Source of the DNA: Prostheceraeus crozeri | Lineage: Eukaryota > Platyhelminthes > Polycladida > Euryleptidae | Reading direction: 5' to 3' | NCBI GenBank assembly: GCA_907163375.1 | Contig: CAJQUW010009247.1 | Location: 124,001-188,000 of the forward strand | DNA: 64,000 bases | Shown: in pieces, positions 56,343 to 64,000 of the stretch | How the letters are laid out: each line of letters starts with the position of its first letter | Numbering within the stretch: position 1 is the first letter of the stretch | Position numbers and translations under genes: made by a program | The notes under the pieces: model-generated | The model's database searches: none | What the model was told of the DNA's origin: nothing | What the model saw: only the letters and a program-made list of their open reading frames with translations

Positions 56343-56830
56343 AAAAGTCGATGTGTCACGACCGGTATCAGTCTATTTCTAGACCATCATCAGGTGTATG
56401 TACAGGCATGGAAAAAATCGACTTATATACAGCAATGATTAAAGTTAAAAGAGAAGAGAATAGTAATCAATAAATTTGCGACAGTCACAGAAAGACCCAC
56501 AGCTTAAATGAGGAATCGTGTTCATTCAGGAAGGTTCTGTCAGTGCTATGGCAAACAGCAATACTTTCAGCTATTTTCGTGTACTTGGTTTTGTAGATTA
56601 TCGAGAAATCGTCAAGGTCAGCAGAATGCAAATGTTTAGAAATTTCAGCTTCATTAGGAATGCTGCGAATATGTTCTTTCATTCTAGTGTAGAGATGAAG
56701 CTTAGTCTCACCAATATACCTGCTTGAGCACAGCCTACAAGTAAATTTATAAACGACATCAGAGGAGAGACTAAACTTCAATCTGTCTTTGTTTGGAAAA
56801 AGGTTAGCAGTCTCTCTTTTTTATGTTTTT
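56343..56830 (-). pseudogene. Penelope-like element, endonuclease and 3' end
   Basis: Minus-strand reading from 56830: FPNKDRLKF, then LSSDVVYKFTCRLCSSRYIG, ETKLHLYTRMKEHI and AEISKHLHSADLDDFSIIY, the GIY-YIG endonuclease domain of Penelope-like elements with Y-K-F-T-C-x-x-C, YIGETK and EH intact. Downstream (56343-56405) lies CTGATGATGGTCTAGAAATA with a GTCTA-GAAA-TAGAC stem, reminiscent of the structured 3' tails of this group. The reverse transcriptase is absent. Confidence 0.8.
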
Positions 56831-56960
56831 ATAAAAAATTTAAAAAATATTAAATGTTAAATAAAATTTGAAAAAAAATTATATTTTTATAAAAAAATTA
56901 AAAATATTTAAATATTAAATAAAATTTGAATTTTTTTTAATATTTTTTCTCTCTATTTAA
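56820..56960. repeat. AT-rich tandem duplication
   Basis: A ~75-bp unit (TTTTTATAAAAAA...TATTAAAT...AAATAAAATTTGAA) occurs about twice. It is low complexity. Confidence 0.6.
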
Positions 56961-57699
56961 TTATTGACTATGAGGACATGGTTTAAGTGCTCATTGATGT
57001 CTAGATATGAAAGATACAATTCGGAATTCGGATCTCTCTCTATAAAGAACACATGACATGATATATTGCACGTGAAATTACGATAGCTAAACAAGCTGAC
57101 AAATCTTGTCGGGAGAAAATTAAGTGTAAATAAACATACGTGCAGGCTACATACAATGTTATCTATCGCTGATCAAATCTCAAAATGAGCGCAATTGTTT
57201 TGCTGAACACCAAAATGGACAACAAAAAGTATAACCCATGTTGGGTGGCCCGCTACCGCTTCTCATATCCAAAGTTGCCCGTGAAAATTATTTGAATCGT
57301 TGATTTGAAAATGTCCCACTCCGACTTTCACCTATAAAACGCTTCTAAGCTTCAGGTTGGTATTCTTTGGGATTTGCAAAAGTAAATTACTTATTGAGCA
57401 ATAATGGCACAAAAAATTCTTTAGAATTCTCAAACTATCTTCCACTCGCAATTAATATCTTCTCAATGAAGGCAAGTGACACAGCCATCAACTGCGTGAG
57501 TGCTAAGTCGAATGGTGTTCGATACTTTGTTGAAGATGTTTCCCCACGTAACAAACAGAGTTGCAATTAGCCTATAAATGCATAAAGTAGACTACGTATG
57601 TAAGAGTCCAACCGCATGAAGATATGTGACATTTATAAGCCATCTTTTTGTTCAAACATTCTTTCCGGATATCATATGTATATTGTACCAATTTTGTAC
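56961..57699. other. No gene recognised
   Basis: A 67-codon open stretch at 57367-57570 is unassigned. Nothing else seen. Confidence 0.35.
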
Positions 57700-57701
57700 T
57701 A

Positions 57702-57863
57702 CAGTCCGTTTCATAAAAAGTGGATCATCCTAAAATTTGACTAAATAAAACATAAGTATGATACAGAAAGCATTTTTCATGTTACTTCATGTCCCTAATA
57801 TATTTAAATGTCCGCTCGCAAAGAAAACCTTAGTTGGTGATCCACTTTTTATGAAACAATCTG
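57702..57863. mobile_element. Mariner-type MITE, 162 bp
   Basis: CAGTCCGTTTCATAAAAAGT on the left and the inverted CAGATTGTTTCATAAAAAGT on the right, continuing GGATCA on both sides. TA flanks it at 57700-57701 and 57864-57865. Confidence 0.88.
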
Positions 57864-57865
57864 TA

Positions 57866-58226
57866 GAATGGCGCTATCGCACGAGCATTGTTAGTGGAAC
57901 CTATGCGTGGTTTTCAAAAACCGTTTATGTTTGGCTGAAGTAGGCCTATGTACACTAAGGGACGTGTACTAGTAGCCTAGCCAGTTTTTATTTATGATAT
58001 TTTACATTGTGTGGCATGTAGGCGGATAGATGCAGACTACTATAGAACGCCATTTATAATTTATATTATAGAGCGTAGCTATAGACAGCTATAGCGTAGC
58101 TAGCGTTACAGTCTCCTTTCTCAATGGATTGATGTAAGACAAGGTAAGATCATTTTTATGTGAGATGAAATGAATTGAACACAGCTAAAATGGCGTCACA
58201 TGGCAATGTTCAGTTGAAAAAGAAAA
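57866..58226. other. No gene recognised
   Basis: Contains TAGGCCTA and repeated ATAGCGTAGCTA words. Nothing coding. Confidence 0.35.
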
Positions 58227-58301
58227 AGGACAGACATGAAATTGCGCAGTTCACTACGCGTGTCACATTGCGTGTCAACTACGCAATTTCATGTCTGTCC
58301 T
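58227..58301. repeat. Hairpin, perfect 20-bp stem
   Basis: AGGACAGACATGAAATTGCG and its exact inverse CGCAATTTCATGTCTGTCCT enclose a 35-nt loop. Confidence 0.9.
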
Positions 58302-58789
58302 AGCAATGTACGGAGTCGAAGACAAGTCTTTGACCCAAACAACCAGATGGCGACAATTCCCATCCCATTCAAAAGTGATGACAATTATGGCATGTTGAAG
58401 AAGAAGCTCCACAACGAAGTCTGTTCAGTATTCTTCACCGTCAGCGACCTGAGAGTGAGACCTGAGACCTCCAGCTTGAGAATCCATTAATGAATGAAGT
58501 GGTAGATGGATATCTCGAATTATTTTTAGATAAAAATCTTCAATGATTTCTACATCATTCCGTTATCTTTAACTAATAACAGTAATCACGGATTACAATA
58601 TTTATAGACTTCTTGAGAGCAACATACAATAGCATTATATCATGGATTTTTAGGGCATCGTCCATGTCTCTGTATGATAATAATAATAATTTATTCAACA
58701 TCTAAACAAAGGAGTACAGACCAATTAGCAATGAAAAATGAAAACACAGCATCATGAGCAGGCGCGAACGTAACGGCTCATTGAAGGTC

Positions 58790-59310
58790 ATGACAGTTTT
58801 GATGATGTCCGCTACACCACACTGCGGTCGTTTTGCAGAATGAAGAGAAGGGGGACTCTTACCCATCGCCACACGCAAAACATTGATCATGGGCCCACCA
58901 CAAATATTTATGATGAAGCTGACATACGAGCCTTTTAATGGGATGTGACGAACAGTCAGCTGTCGCAAGCGATGGTTCACTGATAAAAAAATTTGAAATT
59001 CGCGTAGGGCTTTTAGACGAACCGAGTCTCCACTGTTGAAATATCCATAGCTTGCAGTAAAGCTGATTAATGTGTGCAGATTTTGGCAGCCTCAAAGCCG
59101 ATTTCAGATATGAAACTTGAAAATCATTACGAATGTCAATGTCGTTATACTCTGTAAATGGGCAATATCACACCCAAATAGTAGAGTTGGTAAGACTATG
59201 CTTTTCCATAGGTTAGCCTTGTCAAATGGTGATAAGTTAGGATTCAGAATGCCAACAGGACTCAGACCAAAAATGCTCCTCTTGTATTTTTAATGCGCGC
59301 CTCAGCATGT
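58790..59310 (-). pseudogene. LINE C-terminal fragment, decayed
   Basis: Minus-strand reading across frames: SIFGLSPVGILNPNLSPFD, ANLWKSIVLPTLLFGCDI, then LRLPKSAHINQLYCKLWI and QQWRLGS. This matches the region after the reverse transcriptase in CR1/Jockey-like LINEs (usual form NPL-x-x-x-x-LYKSIV-P-x-ALYGCE...GLP-x-x-x). Stops and frame changes are frequent. Confidence 0.6.
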
Positions 59311-62300
59311 GACCGACTTTTCCAATCAGAATTCAAAGATAACCCAATATGCATGTAACACTGCATTTTTAGCTCTGCACTGCAAAAAACACGAAAATAG
59401 CATATCTATGAGTTTCACAGAATGCTTCAGGATACTAGCAATTGTTAGTGAAATTTCGCCGGGTTTTCATTAAATAATAATGATATATATGATATTAATT
59501 AAATAATAATTGTAAATCTCAAATTTACCCGGAGATGGCTGCAACTTTAAATAAAATTGCTTCAGGAAACCTCTTTAAATATCCGATAAATTTGATGAAT
59601 GAAGATCGTCATAGTTAATAGAGGAAAACTGCAAAAATCAAGTCGCAAATAAAATGAAAAAAGTGAGAACTTCTGCTTCTTGGAAAGGAGTGGCTCATTT
59701 TCTTGGATTTATAATTTCTTCTCTTTTCGCTTCAATCGATTAAAAGTAGCAGAATAAATGAGCAGTATTGAATTTACCGCACAAACAACTCACATGCTAT
59801 AGTCGCATTGAAACATGGGATGATAGTGTAAATATTTTAAATCCCACTTCAACTATTATGGATTAGATTGCGTTTAAGTGTACAATATAGCATGTTTACC
59901 CATATTATGATCGAGCTTTAACTCATGTTTGTTGACCTATTCATTAAAGATTTAACACTTCAAGTTAAACCTCTATTGAGGTATTACATTTTTCATAACT
60001 GTTGTAGGTTTCTCAGTGCTTTATTATTTATGGGGTTGCATGTATGTGGGAAACTGTTTTTCGTAAAGAAATTTATTTTTTCTTTTTGTAGACGCTCTTC
60101 ATGCCCGGGTAGAAGATTTGATGCATAACCGAACCAGACCGCACCCTCGGTCACATTGAAAACTGCCAGCATAGCCATTTTCCAAATAATTTATCAGCCA
60201 AATTAATATTTTGACTGATGCTACGTATCATTAGACAATTTTTGTCTCATCGCACGGACTAATTTGTATTATTACGCTTATTGCATATCATACCACTTAT
60301 ATTTACTACACGAATGTTTGTCAAATTTGGATCGCATTTTTGATGATTTTCAATTACATCAATTATATTACGTGCACTCGTAAAACAAGTATAGTTCTTT
60401 TTTAGGCCTAGACTCATAGCAACAGCAGTTCTGGATAAATATTGAAACCATATGTTAATTTAGTTTTAGAAATGCACTTTACAATTTTTAAGGGTGTACA
60501 TACATCCCTTAAGTCGCAACTGAATCTGGGAAGGATGACTACACGGTGTCAGGGTTATTTATGCAGTATATAAACACATATTATTGTGCGAGTTTGAGTG
60601 AGTGAGAGAGAGTATGTCAGTGAGTAATTAGGGATGTCGAGGTATAATTTGCTGGTGTTGAAGCGTTTCAGAGATAATATTTTCTATTTGAAGTGATTAT
60701 TGGGCTCATTTTCTACTAATGACGTGGTAGTCAGTATTATAGATAAAGCATCTTATTTAGCAACAAGATTAGAACAGCAGACAGTTTTATCTGATACTTA
60801 AGCTTGTGATTGTCTGATATTGTCTGCTTCAATTGCATCATAATTGTGGCTGATATTTTGGCTGTTATTTGGCGATCTGGACATGAGCCCGGGAATTCAG
60901 TATTAATCGCAGTCACTACATGTCATGAGCGTATCCCTGGTTTTATCCACTAATTCCGTCAGTGTTAAATCGTATGGCCCAAATGACTGCGTCTACTAAC
61001 TATTCGGCATCACTGATAAAACTTCGCAATTAGACTGAATTATAGAAAAATATAAAAAAATGAAAAATTGAATTGTTTTGCAAATTTTCTTGCCTATTCG
61101 ATCATTTTGTTCGCTGACAGTTTCGCATTTTCGCCTACAATGCAACGATTAATAATGAAGACATATTCATCTAATGGCAATTATAGTAGGTCATTACTTT
61201 TCAGCACTGTCGACAAGGCCGTATCAACACTGTTATTCATAAAGTTCCAAATGATCACTAAAAATGGAACTGAACCTGGGTGCTAGCTACGACTAGTCCC
61301 CAACTCTAGTGGTCTTTGAGTACAAAATATTTGTACTCATTTTAGAGCTGTTTGAGCTCAAAAGCACAGTACTTAACTCGCACTAATTTTACTACTCATT
61401 TAATGAGTTACATATGAATAGCACCTCTAAGACTCGATAAATGTCATACGGCATGTAGACCCGATAACCCGCTAATACGCACATCCATTTACAAGAACTG
61501 TTATGGCAATTGAGCACAAATGCGTTTGGATCTTGATAAAAATGATTAAATACTCGTACAAAATACATTGAATTAAAGTTATAATCAAACAAAGTTATCA
61601 TGTGTTCTTAGGAGGAGGAAATAGGTAGGCTTTATACAATCGTTTCTGTGCGACTTAATAAGGAAATAAGGAATAAACAGCCAAATACAGTCAGCAAGTA
61701 GGATGCTAATAGCATCAATAGTGAATTAATATAATTAACTTAGAATTCACATGTAATTTGTCATTGAAAAAGTTTTGATTGTTACTAAGTTTGCTACTCA
61801 CCTTTTGCGATTGTAAAGTAGCAATTCACATGCTTGAGGAAGGTGCAAACTTCTACATTTTAGAATATTGTTCAGCACGCCACACTCCCTCTTAGGCCTA
61901 ATCATGGAAATCAAATGAAACAAAATGGAATAAAGTTAAAGCAAACATCGTACCAAAAATGTTTTTCTGCTTTCTATTTGTGCCTTTCAAATCAAGATTT
62001 CGATTATACATTTCTGTTCGTACAGTATTTTTGGAATCAAGATTAACTGGATAATTGACTTCTATTAATCTTTCATCATTTTAGTACTCAATTAGTACTT
62101 GTTAGGCAATTTAGTACTTCTGTGAATTTAAGTTCGGCAACTTTAGTAATCTTCTTCTTAGCACTCAGATTGGTGCTGAAATAGGACTTTGTTATTTATA
62201 TACAGTGTGGACCCACCCCGTGCCTGGAATAATGATTGAAGCTGAGTCACATGGATTCTCTGCGTTATTCACTAGAAATTGAATCAAATAAATCTGGAAA

Positions 62301-62947
62301 ATGCTACTAGAAATGTCCTCTATAATCAGCGATTCTTGCAAAGACTTCATTTTAGATGATCATTTTTGAAAATTGCACTACATACACTGATAATTACTTT
62401 TATAAGTAGCACATAAGTTTTACAATATTACGTAATTTTCCCAAAAGGAGCTAGCGAAGCTAAAAGTTACATTTCTATGTCGGTGATTACACGAATGTTA
62501 ACAAAATTTCGAAATTTGGCGCTTTTCTTTAGGGAAGACAGCTTAGCAAGCCGTCTACCGAAGTTAATGGAGAATTATGTCTGAGTTTGTTTTACGCTTA
62601 ACTGAAAACACCTGTAATCGTCGAAGACATGAGTTGTATTAGATATAGGATTAACTCACATGACCTCACATAGACGATGTTGAATGAAAGCAGAATATAC
62701 TTCACAATCATCTCTCTTTTGCAAGTTCAAGAAGTGCTCTATTGGCGGCTCGAATCTTTCTTGAATTTACCCATCAAAATACCATGCTGGCCATTTGATT
62801 AGCATACTTTTCAATTTGAGTTAGAAAATAGTATATTGATGCAATAACATCTATTGCAACTCCTGAAATTTGTGCCCAGGGTAATAGCGTGATTTTTACT
62901 AACTGAGCGTGGTAAAAAATCAGAAAATCTAATGCAATTACTTCAAC
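59311..62947. other. No gene recognised (3.6 kb)
   Basis: AT-rich, with no family-level match in any frame. A short GAGAGA-type microsatellite near 60595-60625 and AGTACT/TTAGTAC words near 61315-61385 and 62085-62130 are the only patterns seen. Confidence 0.4.
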
Positions 62948-62949
62948 AA

Positions 62950-63947
62950 TACGCTGTAAATCGCTGGATACGAAAATTACATGCAAACATATACCAAAAT
63001 CACATACAATTTGAAACTAACATTTGATACGAGATTCTCGTATGTTTACAGAGATCTGGCATGTTTTCATACGAAGGGCTCACTTACTTTCGTATGTGAT
63101 TGGTATGTAGCGATGCGAACTATTCTATCTGTGATTGACTGTTTTACACTGAAATGCGAGTTGTTGGCATGTTTTATATACGAGACCCGATGCAAATTCA
63201 CCCTCATTCGTATGCCTCTGGTATGCATTTCGTATGTGCAGCTTTAAATCACATAGCAAAAAAAATATATATATTGCATACTACTGTTAACTAACTTTTT
63301 CTGTAACACCAGTCGTGAATATATATTTTTTGATTGAATGATACTTAACTTGATTAGATTTATTGTGATATTTATGCTCCACGAGGTCGTCGTCGCTGCT
63401 ACTTGTTTAGCAATATTAACAGGATGTTTAGTTAGCTCTACTTTATGGACCAAGTTAATGAATATCACTTCATACAAATCTTTCGTGATATCATGTTGAC
63501 TTATATATATCTCAAACATAGCTATTTTTGCGTTCATGAATTATAATGTGTATTTATTTCGGATTGATAATATGCTTAATTTCAAAATTACATAATGCAT
63601 AATTGTTGATGGTTGAATACTTTTCATGAAATGCCTTAGACTTACGTGTAATAAAATCGAATTCATTATTGAAAGCATGACGCTTGAATGTCATTATCTC
63701 ACTACTTACAGAGCAGTAGTAACATAAGTGTGATCTTTATTGACAAAAGGCCTTAAATCAAGATACTTTGGACATGATTGATGCTTTCTTTTAACATTGT
63801 GCTGGTATGGCTTTAGTATGTAAAGCATACCACATTTGAAAAAGCATACAAATATATACCAAGAGAATACAGAAATATGCAGAAAAATACAAAAATATTA
63901 TGGTATGCATCCATCGTATGTGATTGGTATTGAGCGATTTACAGTGT
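62950..63947. mobile_element. Inverted-repeat-bounded element near the right edge
   Basis: TACGCTGTAAATCGCTGGAT on the left and the inverted TACACTGTAAATCGCTCAAT on the right, with repeated ATACCAATCACATACG-like words inside both ends. CACTGTAAA ends recall CACTA/Chapaev-type transposons, but the target duplication is not clear and no transposase is visible. Confidence 0.5.
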
Positions 63948-64000
63948 ACGACAAAGTCTGTTCGAAGCTGGCTATCAAAATAGCGCTGCAAGGGCAAATA

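Noticed and set aside
59925-60128. 67-codon hydrophobic frame
   Set aside because: AT-rich sequence readily yields hydrophobic frames; an equally long frame overlaps on the other strand.

Overview
The window is AT-rich, intron-bearing animal DNA. Abundant TACATGTA and TAGGCCTA words, together with Polinton, Penelope, Crypton, PIF/Harbinger, hAT and LINE relics, suggest a marine invertebrate such as an echinoderm, mollusc or brachiopod. The exact lineage cannot be read from the sequence. No complete host gene was recognised; a few short host-exon candidates are listed at low confidence. Almost everything that can be named is mobile DNA.

1-5362: host flank with a decayed LINE reverse-transcriptase fragment and two non-autonomous DNA transposons with 8-bp target duplications. 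5363-23126: the main feature, a 17.8-kb Polinton/Maverick-class fossil. It has a perfect 6-bp target duplication (TTTCTT), the AG...CT termini of that class, and unusually long (~4 kb) terminal inverted repeats (TIRs) built from several tandem arrays plus an inward-facing core promoter. The unique centre carries a protein-primed type B DNA polymerase region preceded by short spliced exons, plus two small open frames that resemble each other and, more distantly, the polymerase's own N-terminal part. I see no integrase, packaging ATPase, protease or capsid gene. A 212-bp hAT-type MITE sits in the right TIR only, and the left TIR preserves the empty site.

23127-31382: LINE remnants, a hAT-like element carrying a tRNA-like (SINE) stretch, and several foldback or hairpin repeats. 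31383-34705: a PIF/Harbinger transposon that looks whole, with matching TIRs, a TAG duplication, a two-exon 345-codon HARBI1-like transposase and a three-exon 252-codon Myb/SANT-like partner. It sits at the tip of a foldback element next to a Penelope endonuclease remnant. 34706-47400: Penelope pieces, minisatellite, hAT and piggyBac-like ends, two large foldbacks, a triplicated repeat, a Crypton tyrosine recombinase relic, a Tc1/IS630-type transposase relic, an internally deleted hAT and a hammerhead-like ribozyme core.

47401-64000: two copies of one hAT MITE in opposite orientation, a 2.7-kb GGAATT-rich hAT element with another transposon nested in it, two host-exon candidates, a second Penelope endonuclease fragment, a mariner-type MITE, a LINE fragment and an inverted-repeat-bounded element at the right edge. 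The region is a layered graveyard of transposons. The Polinton-like element and the Harbinger are the youngest-looking large items.
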